From positions 11,076-75,075 of the forward strand of contig NZ_JACHCI010000024.1 in the NCBI RefSeq assembly GCF_014200675.1: a DNA stretch of 64,000 nucleotides. The letters run 5' to 3'. The position numbers and the translations under genes are program-made. This DNA is from Janthinobacterium saanense (GTDB lineage Bacteria > Pseudomonadota > Gammaproteobacteria > Burkholderiales > Burkholderiaceae_D). Below, one piece after another: positions 32,984 to 40,911 of the stretch (positions within the stretch are counted from its first letter, which is position 1; each line of letters opens with the position of its first letter). Under the pieces are notes generated by a model. That model did not search any database and was not told the DNA's origin. It saw only the letters and a program-made list of their open reading frames with translations.

Positions 32984-34094
32984 ACACCCCGGTTTTAAAC
33001 TTCGTATAGATCCGCGTCATCAGGCGGCGGATATCGGCCGTGGTCGCTTCCGGCGCGGCCATGCGCTGCTTGTCGGCGTCCGGCAGGAAGATGGCCTTGT
33101 TCTCGCCGATATCCTTGCGCACATATTTAATGCTGGATGGATTCGGATTGGCGTAGAACACCTTGTTGCTCAGGCTGGCATGCACTTGCGGACGCAGGAT
33201 GTAGTTGATGAACAGATGCGCATTGTTCGGGTGCGGCGCATCGACGGGAATCGCCATGGTGTCGAACATCAGCGCGGCCGTCTTCGGCACCAGCACCTGG
33301 ATCACATTGCCATTCTTTGCATCGATGGCGCGCTGGCGGGCAATATTGATGTCGCCGGACCAGCCCAGCGCCACGCACACGGCGCCGTTGGCCATGTCAT
33401 TGATGTAGCCTGACGAGCTGAACAGGGTCACGTAGGGACGGATAGCCTGCAGCACCTTGCCCGCTTCCTGGTAGTCGGCAGCCGACTTCGAATAGGCGGG
33501 CTTGTTCAGATACTGCAGCGCGGCCGGCAAGACTTCGGACGGCGAATCGAGGAAGGACACGCCGCACGATTTCAGCTTCGAGGCATATTTCGGGTCAAAA
33601 ACCAGGTCCCAGGCGTTGTCAGGCATGGGCAAATTGCCCAGCGCCGCCTTGACCTTGTTGACGTTGATGCCCACCGTCGTATAACCCCACAGCCAGTCGA
33701 CCAGGTAGTCATTGTTCGGATCGATCTTCGACAATTTGGCTTGCAGCGAAGGATCGAGGTTGCCCAGATTTGTCAGCTTGCTCTTGTCGAGCTTGCGCAA
33801 CAGGCCGGCATCGATCTGCAGCCGCGCCCACTGGGCCGTCGGTACGACGATGTCATAACCGGACTTGCCCGCCACCAGTTTCGCATTGAGGATTTCATTG
33901 TTATCGAAAACATCATAACGTACCTTGATGCCGGTTTCCTTCTCAAAATTCTTGATCGTATCGTCGCCGATATAGTCCGACCAGTTATAGATGTTCAGGA
34001 CTTTCTCTTCCTGGGCGTGGGCAGGCAAGGCCAGCACGGCCGCCAAGGCCAATCCCAGTCCTGCGCGCCGTCCAACTTGCCATGTGCTTGCCAT
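32982..34094 (-). CDS. potF: Polyamine (putrescine) ABC transporter substrate-binding protein
   Basis: A 370-residue periplasmic binding protein with a signal peptide (residues 1-27, cleavage after AHA) and PotF/PotD signatures: LNIYNWSDYIGDDTIKNFEK, DVFDNNEILNAKLVAG, YDIVVPTAQW and WGYTTVGINVNKV. The motif around FLDSPSEVLPAAL fits putrescine-type binders. No permease or ATPase genes of the transporter are adjacent, so it is an orphan here. Which polyamine it binds is inferred from similarity only. Confidence 0.9.
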   Translation of the reverse strand: MASTWQVGRRAGLGLALAAVLALPAHAQEEKVLNIYNWSDYIGDDTIKNFEKETGIKVRYDVFDNNEILNAKLVAGKSGYDIVVPTAQWARLQIDAGLLRKLDKSKLTNLGNLDPSLQAKLSKIDPNNDYLVDWLWGYTTVGINVNKVKAALGNLPMPDNAWDLVFDPKYASKLKSCGVSFLDSPSEVLPAALQYLNKPAYSKSAADYQEAGKVLQAIRPYVTLFSSSGYINDMANGAVCVALGWSGDINIARQRAIDAKNGNVIQVLVPKTAALMFDTMAIPVDAPHPNNAHLFINYILRPQVHASLSNKVFYANPNPSSIKYVRKDIGENKAIFLPDADKQRMAAPEATTADIRRLMTRIYTKFKTGV

Positions 34095-34143
34095 ATCCCA
34101 CCCTCCAGGTAAATTCAGAAAATACTGCGCATGATAGCAACAA

Positions 34144-34174
34144 GGGCGCGATCAGGTCTAGCCTGATCGCGCCC
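34144..34174. repeat. 13-bp perfect inverted repeat between clpB and the potF-type gene
   Basis: GGGCGCGATCAGG (34144-34156) pairs with CCTGATCGCGCCC (34162-34174) around a five-base loop. There is no good T-run on either side (TGTTTAG on plus, TTGTTGC on minus), so it may be a partial terminator for clpB or a mobile-type palindrome. Confidence 0.75.
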
Positions 34175-34203
34175 TGTTTAGTATTCCCCCCAGAGCAAAT
34201 ACC

Positions 34204-34230
34204 GGGGTCGGACCCTCAGGGTCCGACCCC
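34204..34230. repeat. REP-like palindrome GGGGTCGGACCC downstream of clpB
   Basis: Two perfect 12-base arms GGGGTCGGACCC and GGGTCCGACCCC are separated by TCA. Similar GGGTC-(A/G)GACCC palindromes are dispersed in genomes of Oxalobacteraceae; only this one is in the window. Located 25 bases after the clpB stop, it probably also acts as a transcription-end or mRNA-stabilising hairpin. Confidence 0.8.
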
Positions 34231-34254
34231 AGCCTTTCGCCGCTGGGGTAAGAA

Positions 34255-36861
34255 TTACACCTTGTCCAACCCCACCTGCCCGCTCGTAAATACCAGGTTG
34301 CCATGCTGCGCATCGATATGGATCTCGTCTTTCGGACCGAACTTGCCTTCCAGTATCAGCCTCGACAGCGGATTTTCGATTTGCTGCTGGATCGCCCGTT
34401 TCAATGGCCTTGCGCCATACACGGGGTCGTAGCCGGCTTCGGCGATCTTTTGCAGGGCGGCGTCCGTGATGCTCAGCTGCATGTCCATCTTCGCCAGGCG
34501 CTGTTCGAGGATTTTCAGCTGGATCTTGGCGATCGCGCCGATATTTTTCTCGTCCAGGCCATGGAACACCACGATTTCATCGATACGGTTGACGAACTCG
34601 GGACGGAAGTGCGAGCGCACCTCGGCCATCACGGCCAGCTTGACGACACCGGGATCATCGCTTTCCATCGCCTGGATTTTATGCGAACCCAGGTTCGAGG
34701 TCATGATGATGACGGTATTTTTAAAGTCGACCGTGCGGCCCTGCCCGTCCGTCATGCGGCCATCGTCGAGCACTTGCAGCAGCACATTGAAGACGTCCGC
34801 ATGGGCTTTTTCCACTTCATCGAGCAAAATCACGCTGTACGGCTTGCGGCGCACGGCTTCCGTCAGATAACCACCCTCGTCGTAGCCCACGTAGCCGGGC
34901 GGCGCGCCGATCAGGCGGGCCACGGAATGCTTCTCCATGAACTCGCTCATGTCGATGCGTATCATCGATTCTTCCGTGTCGAACAGGAAAGTCGCCAGTG
35001 CCTTGCTCAGCTCGGTCTTACCCACGCCCGTCGGTCCCAGGAACATGAAGGAACCATACGGACGGTTCGGATCGGACAGGCCCGCGCGCGAACGGCGGAT
35101 GGCGTCGGCCACCGCATTGATCGCCTCGTCCTGGCCCACCACGCGCTCGTGCAGCTTTTCTTCGATATGCAGCAGCTTGTCGCGCTCGCCCTGCATCATG
35201 CGCGACACGGGGATGCCCGTTGCACGCGACACCACTTCGGCGATTTCCTCGGCGCCCACTTGCGTGCGCAGCAGCTTCGGATGGCCGGTATCGACCTTGG
35301 GCAGGCCGCTGTCAGCCTGCTTGAGTTGCGCTTCCAGCTGCGGCAGCTTGCCGTACTGCAGCTCGGACACCCTTTGCCAGTTGCTTTCACGCGTGGCTTG
35401 TTCCATCTGCAGCTTGATTTGCTCGATCTCTTCCTTGATATGCGTGCTGCCCTGCACCACGGCTTTTTCCGCCTTGAGGATTTCCTCGAAGTCGTTGTAC
35501 TCGCGCTGCAGCTTGACGATTTCTTCATCGATCAGGCCCAGGCGGCGCAGGGACGCCTCGTCTTTCTCTTTCTTGACGGCCTCTTTTTCGATCTTCAGCT
35601 GTATCAGGCGGCGTTCCAGCTTGTCCATCACTTCCGGCTTGGAATCGATCTCGATCTTGATCTTGGCCGCCGCTTCATCGATCAGGTCGATTGCCTTGTC
35701 GGGCAGGAAGCGGTCGGTAATGTAGCGGTGCGACAATTCGGCCGCCGCAATAATGGCCGCGTCCGTGATTTCTACCTTGTGGTGCAGCGCATACTTGTCT
35801 TGCAAGCCGCGCAGGATGGCGATCGTCGCCTCGACGGTCGGCTCATCGACCAGCACTTTCTGGAAACGCCGCTCCAGCGCCGGATCTTTTTCGATGTACT
35901 TGCGGTATTCGTCGAGCGTGGTGGCGCCCACGCAATGAAGCTCGCCACGCGCCAGCGCCGGTTTCAACATATTGCCGGCGTCCATCGCGCCTTCGGACTT
36001 GCCCGCGCCCACCATGGTGTGCATCTCATCGATGAAGACGATGGTCTGGCCTTCATCCATGGCCAATTCTTTCAGCACGGATTTCAGGCGTTCCTCGAAT
36101 TCGCCACGGTATTTGGCGCCGGCCAGCAAGGCCGCCATGTCCAGCGACAGTACGCGCTTGCCTTTCAGGGATTCCGGCACTTCGCCATTGACGATGCGCT
36201 GCGCCAGGCCTTCGACGATGGCTGTCTTGCCGACGCCAGGCTCACCGATCAGCACGGGATTGTTCTTGGTGCGGCGCTGCAAGATCTGGATGGTGCGGCG
36301 GATTTCATCATCGCGGCCGATCACCGGGTCGAGCTTACCCTTGCGCGCACGTTCCGTCAGGTCCAAGGTGTATTTTTTCAGCGATTCGCGCTGGCCTTCG
36401 GCCTCTTGCGAGTCAACCTTGTTGCCGCCGCGCACAGCCTCGATGGCCGAAGCCAGCGCCTTGCGCGTCAAGCCGTTTTCACGCGCCAGCTTGCCGCCGT
36501 CGGATTTATCATCCGTCATGGCCAGCAAGACCATTTCGCTGGAAACGAACTGGTCGCCCGCTTTTTGCGCTTCCTTGTCGGCCAGGTTCAGCAGGGCCAC
36601 GAATTCGCGGCTGACCTGCACATCGCCGCCCGTGCCCGACACCTTGGGCAAGCGTTCCAGCGATGCCGTCAGGGCTTTCGACAGGCCGCCCACGTTGACG
36701 CCGGCGCGCTGCAGCAGCGAGCGGGCGCCGCCGTCGTCCTGGTTCAACAGGGCCGTCAGCAAATGCACAGGTTCGATATAGGGATTGTCATTACCCACGG
36801 CCAAGCTTTGCGCGTCGGCCAGGGCTTCTTGCAGTTTGGTGGTCAGTTTGTCTTGTCGCAT
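34255..36861 (-). CDS. clpB: ATP-dependent disaggregase ClpB
   Basis: An 868-residue Hsp100: N-terminal double Clp repeat, AAA domain 1 with [13 protein letters not shown] and MHTMVGAGK loop, the long coiled-coil M-domain (about 410-520, rich in E/K/L), and AAA domain 2 with [14 protein letters not shown] and the pore loop GYVGYDEGG. ClpB solubilises aggregated proteins together with DnaK. A sigma-32 promoter precedes it and GGGAG is the ribosome binding site. Confidence 0.98.
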   Translation of the reverse strand: MRQDKLTTKLQEALADAQSLAVGNDNPYIEPVHLLTALLNQDDGGARSLLQRAGVNVGGLSKALTASLERLPKVSGTGGDVQVSREFVALLNLADKEAQKAGDQFVSSEMVLLAMTDDKSDGGKLARENGLTRKALASAIEAVRGGNKVDSQEAEGQRESLKKYTLDLTERARKGKLDPVIGRDDEIRRTIQILQRRTKNNPVLIGEPGVGKTAIVEGLAQRIVNGEVPESLKGKRVLSLDMAALLAGAKYRGEFEERLKSVLKELAMDEGQTIVFIDEMHTMVGAGKSEGAMDAGNMLKPALARGELHCVGATTLDEYRKYIEKDPALERRFQKVLVDEPTVEATIAILRGLQDKYALHHKVEITDAAIIAAAELSHRYITDRFLPDKAIDLIDEAAAKIKIEIDSKPEVMDKLERRLIQLKIEKEAVKKEKDEASLRRLGLIDEEIVKLQREYNDFEEILKAEKAVVQGSTHIKEEIEQIKLQMEQATRESNWQRVSELQYGKLPQLEAQLKQADSGLPKVDTGHPKLLRTQVGAEEIAEVVSRATGIPVSRMMQGERDKLLHIEEKLHERVVGQDEAINAVADAIRRSRAGLSDPNRPYGSFMFLGPTGVGKTELSKALATFLFDTEESMIRIDMSEFMEKHSVARLIGAPPGYVGYDEGGYLTEAVRRKPYSVILLDEVEKAHADVFNVLLQVLDDGRMTDGQGRTVDFKNTVIIMTSNLGSHKIQAMESDDPGVVKLAVMAEVRSHFRPEFVNRIDEIVVFHGLDEKNIGAIAKIQLKILEQRLAKMDMQLSITDAALQKIAEAGYDPVYGARPLKRAIQQQIENPLSRLILEGKFGPKDEIHIDAQHGNLVFTSGQVGLDKV

Positions 36862-36894
36862 GTAAAGTGCTCCCGAATTAATTAGTTATGTAAC

Positions 36895-36922
36895 AAATTG
36901 GGGTAAGGCGGCACTTTTCAAG
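36895..36922 (-). promoter_or_regulatory. Sigma-32 (heat-shock) promoter of clpB
   Basis: On the minus strand the -35 CTTGAAA (36916-36922) and the -10 CCCCAATTT (36895-36903) are separated by 12 bases, matching the RpoH consensus. It lies about 34 bases before the clpB start codon. Confidence 0.88.
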
Positions 36923-36942
36923 CATACACAAACAAACTCATT

Positions 36943-36976
36943 ACTGCGCTGTCACAACTTTCAGTTGTGCGGCAGT
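36943..36976 (-). terminator. Stem-loop after moaE
   Basis: CACAACT pairs with AGTTGTG around GAA, extended by ACTGC/GCAGT at the base. It lies 14 bases past the moaE stop and before the clpB promoter. No T-run follows, so termination would need Rho or be partial. Confidence 0.5.
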
Positions 36977-36989
36977 GATTTGATACGAT

Positions 36990-37469
36990 TCAATTTGCCT
37001 TTTTCGACCATTTGGACAAGGCAGCCTCGTCGCTCACACGGGCATCGACCCAGCGCGCGCCCGCTGGCGTGTCTTCCTTCTTCCAGAACGGCGCTTCCGT
37101 CTTCAGGTAATCGATGATGAATTCGCAGGCGGCAAACGCCTCGCCCCGATGCGCGGCCGAGACCGCCACCAGCACGATCTGCTCCTGCGGCTTGAGCGGG
37201 CCGACGCGGTGGATCACCAGCGCGCCAGCCACCGGCCAGCGGGCGCCGGCCTGGGCCAGGATGGCCTCGATGGCTTTTTCGGTCATGCCCGGATAATGCT
37301 CGAGCTCCATGGTCGCCACGTCCAGGCCATCGTTCATGTCGCGCACGGTGCCGACAAAACTGACTACCGCACCCACCTTCGGGTTGCCCGCACGCAACGT
37401 TGCGATTTCTTGACTCAAGTCAAAATCGGCTTGCTGTATGCGGACACTGAAGGTGGAGCGGGACGTCAT
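36990..37469 (-). CDS. moaE: Molybdopterin synthase catalytic subunit MoaE
   Basis: A 159-residue protein beginning at the ATG that overlaps the stop of the upstream DUF349 gene (ATGA). It carries the MoaE active-site segments HRVGPLKPQEQIVLVAVSAA, HRGEAFAACEFIIDYLK and the catalytic lysines Lys123 and Lys130 (LKTEAPFWKKE). With MoaD it adds the dithiolene sulfurs to precursor Z. moaD is not adjacent, which is unusual. An upstream in-frame ATG at 37550 lies inside the other gene and lacks a ribosome binding site. Confidence 0.93.
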   Translation of the reverse strand: MTSRSTFSVRIQQADFDLSQEIATLRAGNPKVGAVVSFVGTVRDMNDGLDVATMELEHYPGMTEKAIEAILAQAGARWPVAGALVIHRVGPLKPQEQIVLVAVSAAHRGEAFAACEFIIDYLKTEAPFWKKEDTPAGARWVDARVSDEAALSKWSKKAN

Positions 37470-40033
37470 TTTGCGCCGCCACCTATGCGGCGCAGCAAGG
37501 CTTCGATGCGGCTGGCCGTGCGCACATCGCTCAGTGCAGGAATCGCGCACAGCTGCATCAGTTGCGACACTTGCGTGAGCGGCTTCTGGCCCGATTTCAG
37601 CGACGATTGCAACACTTCCACCTGCATTTTCAGGCGGTCGCGTGCATATTCGGCGCCACTGTCGACCCCGGCAACAATTTCCAGGCGCAAGACTTCTTCC
37701 TGCAAACGGGGCAGATTGGCTTGCAATTGCTGGGCGTAGGCAAGGCGGCCATCGCCACCCAAGGCCGCTTGCGCAGCGGCAAAGCGCTGGTGCAGGCTGC
37801 GTTCATAGTGGGCGTCCAGCGGCGGCAAGGCGCTCCAGCGCTCGCTCCAGGCTTGCGCTTGAACTTGCTCGCCACCATCATTGAGCGCCGTTTCCAGCGC
37901 CTGGCACAGACGCAGCTTGTCGCGCAGGGCATTCGCTTGTGCGGCGCCGGCGCGCTCGGCGATGGCGTCCGCCTGGGCTTGTACGGATGCGACAGCTGCC
38001 TGGTAGCGCTGCTCGATCTTGCCTTCGCTGGCGCGCGGCACGGGGCCGGTAGCATTCCAGGCGGCACGCGTTTCGCGCAGCAACTGATGGATGGCCGCCG
38101 TGCGGGCCTTGTCATCGCCATCAGGGATGATGGCCGTTTCCAGGCTGGCGCACAGCGCTTCACGCGCATGCAGGTGTTCGCGGCGTTCGTGGTCGGCGGC
38201 ATGGGCGGTTTCCTTGCGCTTGGCAAAGATATCATCGCAAGCGGCGCGGAAACGCTGCCACAGCGCCTGCTCGGCGCGGCGCTCCAGCGGCAGCGCCTTG
38301 GCCAGTTCCTGCCATTTATCCTGCAGCGCGCGCAGCATGTCGACCGTATTGCGTTCGGACGGTTTCAGCAAGCCCACTTCCACGATCAATTGTTCGCGGC
38401 GCGCCGTTTCGATCTGGCGCTGGGTTTCCAGCGGTTTCGACAAGGCGTCCAGCGCGGCGCCAAATTCCGCATCCAGGCGTTTCTTTTCCTTGCGGTCGAT
38501 GGTGCCCAAACGGGTCCACGCCTGGCGCACGCGCTGCGTGGCGGCCGCGACCTGTTTCCAGTCCGTGCTGTCCTGGGCGGCCAGTGCCGCCGTTTCATTG
38601 ATCAATTCCTGGGCCTTGGCGGCATTGCCCTGGCGCTCTTCAGCCAGTTGCTTGAAATGCTGGGCGGCGGGCGCGTAGGCCACGCTGCAGGCGGCGTCAA
38701 AACGTTCCCACAGGGATTTCGGCGCCGGGCCGGACAAAGTGTCGAGCGACTTCCAGCGTTCACGCAAGCTGCCTACTTTCTTGGCCAGCTCGCTCATCGG
38801 CAAAGCCAGCGCAGGCAATTCCTCGCCCGCCTTGACCAGCTCTTCACGCGAGACGTTGCCGCCCCAGCGCGCCCAGTCGGCCAGGCGCTTGAACTCGGCG
38901 CGCACATGGGCCAGGCGGTCGGACTGGGCCGGCGTCAAACGGCCGTGTTTGCTGTCGCGCAAAGTCTTGTCATGCTCGGACGCCACATGCAGCAAGCCAT
39001 CCTGCAAGGCCGCTTCCATGCCGTCGAGCGCCTTGAAGAATTGCTCGCCAGCTTCTTTCGGCGGCAAGGCACGTTCTTCCTTGACCTTGCGCGGCGCAGC
39101 CTCTGCTGCGGGAGCCGGGGCGGCAGTGGGCGCCGGCGCGCTGGCCAGCACGGCCGCAAATTGCTGCTGCAAGCTGTCCGACAAGGGCGATTCAGGCAAG
39201 TGCGGCAAGGCTGACCATGCACGGCGCAAGGTCTCGGCGTCCAGGGTGGCGCTGTCTTGCGCCTGCCATTGCTGCAGCGCAGCCTGGCGCGCATCGAACG
39301 CGGCCTGGTGTTGCTGCAAGCCTTGCAGAGCCGACTGTGCCTGGTTACGGGCTTCGGTGAAATCGCTCAACAGATGTTTCGGCAAGGAAGCGCGCTCGGG
39401 CGACTGAGCGTGCTGTGCGTGCTCAAGATCAAGGCGTTCCAGCGCCTGCGCCAGTTCGGCAGCGGTGCCGCCGGCCGCAGCCAGACTGCGTGCAGCGGCT
39501 ACGGCGTCGATCACGGCGCGCTGCAAAACCACTTGCGCTTCCAGGCGGGCAGCCAGCGCGGCGCGTGCCGTATCGAAGGCAGCCGCCAGTTCCGGCGTGG
39601 ATTTGATGACTTGCCAAAGGCGGTCGAGTTCGCCCACCTGGTTGGGACTGAGTTTTTCATCGTGCAGCAAGCGCTGCGCCGTGTCGATGCTGGCCTGGGC
39701 GCGCTGGGTTTCTGCGGCCAGATGGCGTATCAGGTCGATGCGGCCCTGCATCAGCTTGGCAACGCGGCGGTCCGTATTGCGCATGGCGGCGTGGACTTTT
39801 TCCAGCAAGGGCAGCGTGTGGATATGTTCGGCCGCGATCAAACGGGCATCGGCAAATTCGCTGGAAATGATGAACTCGGCGGCGGCGGCTTCATCGCCAG
39901 CCACGGCCTGGGCGCGCGCTACCTGTTCGGCGCGGCGCGATGCGCTCTGCGCCGTGGCGGCGACTTGCTCTGCCACTACTGGATCCGGTTCGGAAGACTT
40001 GCTGGCAGTGCGCTTGAAAAGGAATTCGAACAT
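37466..40033 (-). CDS. DUF349 helical-repeat protein
   Basis: An 855-residue, alanine/glutamine/arginine-rich, almost entirely helical protein with repeated DUF349 modules (recurring W-x-x-L-x..-LWxRFxxAC pattern: SLWERFDAACSVAY, ALWQRFRAACDDIF). The start MFEFLFKRTASKS is the usual beginning of this family in the group; an ATG pair 33 bases upstream is possible. Its function is unknown; coiled-coil character suggests a structural or scaffolding role. The 4-base overlap with moaE means both are made from one message. Confidence 0.83.
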   Translation of the reverse strand: MFEFLFKRTASKSSEPDPVVAEQVAATAQSASRRAEQVARAQAVAGDEAAAAEFIISSEFADARLIAAEHIHTLPLLEKVHAAMRNTDRRVAKLMQGRIDLIRHLAAETQRAQASIDTAQRLLHDEKLSPNQVGELDRLWQVIKSTPELAAAFDTARAALAARLEAQVVLQRAVIDAVAAARSLAAAGGTAAELAQALERLDLEHAQHAQSPERASLPKHLLSDFTEARNQAQSALQGLQQHQAAFDARQAALQQWQAQDSATLDAETLRRAWSALPHLPESPLSDSLQQQFAAVLASAPAPTAAPAPAAEAAPRKVKEERALPPKEAGEQFFKALDGMEAALQDGLLHVASEHDKTLRDSKHGRLTPAQSDRLAHVRAEFKRLADWARWGGNVSREELVKAGEELPALALPMSELAKKVGSLRERWKSLDTLSGPAPKSLWERFDAACSVAYAPAAQHFKQLAEERQGNAAKAQELINETAALAAQDSTDWKQVAAATQRVRQAWTRLGTIDRKEKKRLDAEFGAALDALSKPLETQRQIETARREQLIVEVGLLKPSERNTVDMLRALQDKWQELAKALPLERRAEQALWQRFRAACDDIFAKRKETAHAADHERREHLHAREALCASLETAIIPDGDDKARTAAIHQLLRETRAAWNATGPVPRASEGKIEQRYQAAVASVQAQADAIAERAGAAQANALRDKLRLCQALETALNDGGEQVQAQAWSERWSALPPLDAHYERSLHQRFAAAQAALGGDGRLAYAQQLQANLPRLQEEVLRLEIVAGVDSGAEYARDRLKMQVEVLQSSLKSGQKPLTQVSQLMQLCAIPALSDVRTASRIEALLRRIGGGAK

Positions 40034-40174
40034 GACGGGTTTCGCGTGGATCAAAACCAACATCATAACAAAGCCGGGGCCATTGCATCGGACAGCACCA
40101 CAGTCGTTATCAAACAGGCATGATCAGTATTTTCCCTATGATAGATTGCACGATGGACAGCCCTCGCCTGGGGC

Positions 40175-40798
40175 TCAGGCCCGCGCCCTGCATGCCGAGC
40201 CAGTGCCCACTTCCGGCAGAACTGGCTTGGGTGCGACAAAGGGCAAGACTTGCGCCTTGCTGCGGCGGTCTTCCTCGGCCCGCGCATCGTGCGCCAGGAA
40301 CTGGTAAGCGATGGAAAACCAGGCTTCGCCGACTATCACCTTGCGCGCCAGGGCGAACAATTCGCGTTCTTCTTTTTCCAGCCGCGCCAGCAGCGTCAGG
40401 CAAAACGCATCGATGCTGGCGCACAGGGTGTCGATCTGCGCTTCAATCTGCTGCTGCGACGTATCAACGGCGAGACCCGCGCTTTGCTGCACGAGATTGA
40501 CGCTTTCCAGCGCTGCATGCTGCAAGTGGTTGAGCTCGGCGATCAGGCCATCGGCATGGGGCGTCGCCTGGCGAATCGCGGGGATCAGGTACAACTCGAC
40601 CTTGCGCCAGTAGCCGCTCTGGTAGAGCCGGTTCAGCCAGTCGGCCGCATATTGCCACTGCGCCAGGGTCACCTGATTTTGATGCTGCATTTGCTGACCA
40701 AGCTGCGCATGCATGTATTTTTGAAACGCCAGCAGGCTCACGCGGATGCTCGCCTGTTCAACCGATAGGGAAACCAAGGTATATGTTGCCGTTAGCAT
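40175..40798 (-). CDS. Hypothetical helical protein, possibly hemerythrin-like
   Basis: A 207-residue soluble, helical protein starting at 40798, with GGGAG eight bases upstream; an earlier in-frame ATG adds 33 residues of non-coding character. Helices such as AELNHLQHAALESVN and RLEKEERELFALARKVI resemble the H/E-bearing helices of hemerythrin-like four-helix bundles, but I cannot assign a full set of iron ligands. It is separated from both neighbours by more than 100 bases and seems to be its own unit. Confidence 0.65.
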   Translation of the reverse strand: MLTATYTLVSLSVEQASIRVSLLAFQKYMHAQLGQQMQHQNQVTLAQWQYAADWLNRLYQSGYWRKVELYLIPAIRQATPHADGLIAELNHLQHAALESVNLVQQSAGLAVDTSQQQIEAQIDTLCASIDAFCLTLLARLEKEERELFALARKVIVGEAWFSIAYQFLAHDARAEEDRRSKAQVLPFVAPKPVLPEVGTGSACRARA

Positions 40799-40911
40799 GC
40801 ACTCACTCCCGAAATACGCCCAGGAACACGTCTGATGACGCATTCTAAAAGTGAAAGTGTAAAGACTAGCGACAGGGCTGGATTTGATCCTGCACAAACC
40901 CGCGGCACGCT

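Noticed and set aside
34303..36885. 860-codon plus-strand frame opposite clpB
   Set aside because: clpB is unmistakable on the other strand; the antisense frame has the biased HDQLR-rich composition of a shadow and no motif.
37470..37550. N-terminal extension of MoaE from ATG 37550
   Set aside because: It would lie inside the DUF349 gene, has no ribosome binding site, and the family starts at the codon that overlaps the upstream stop.
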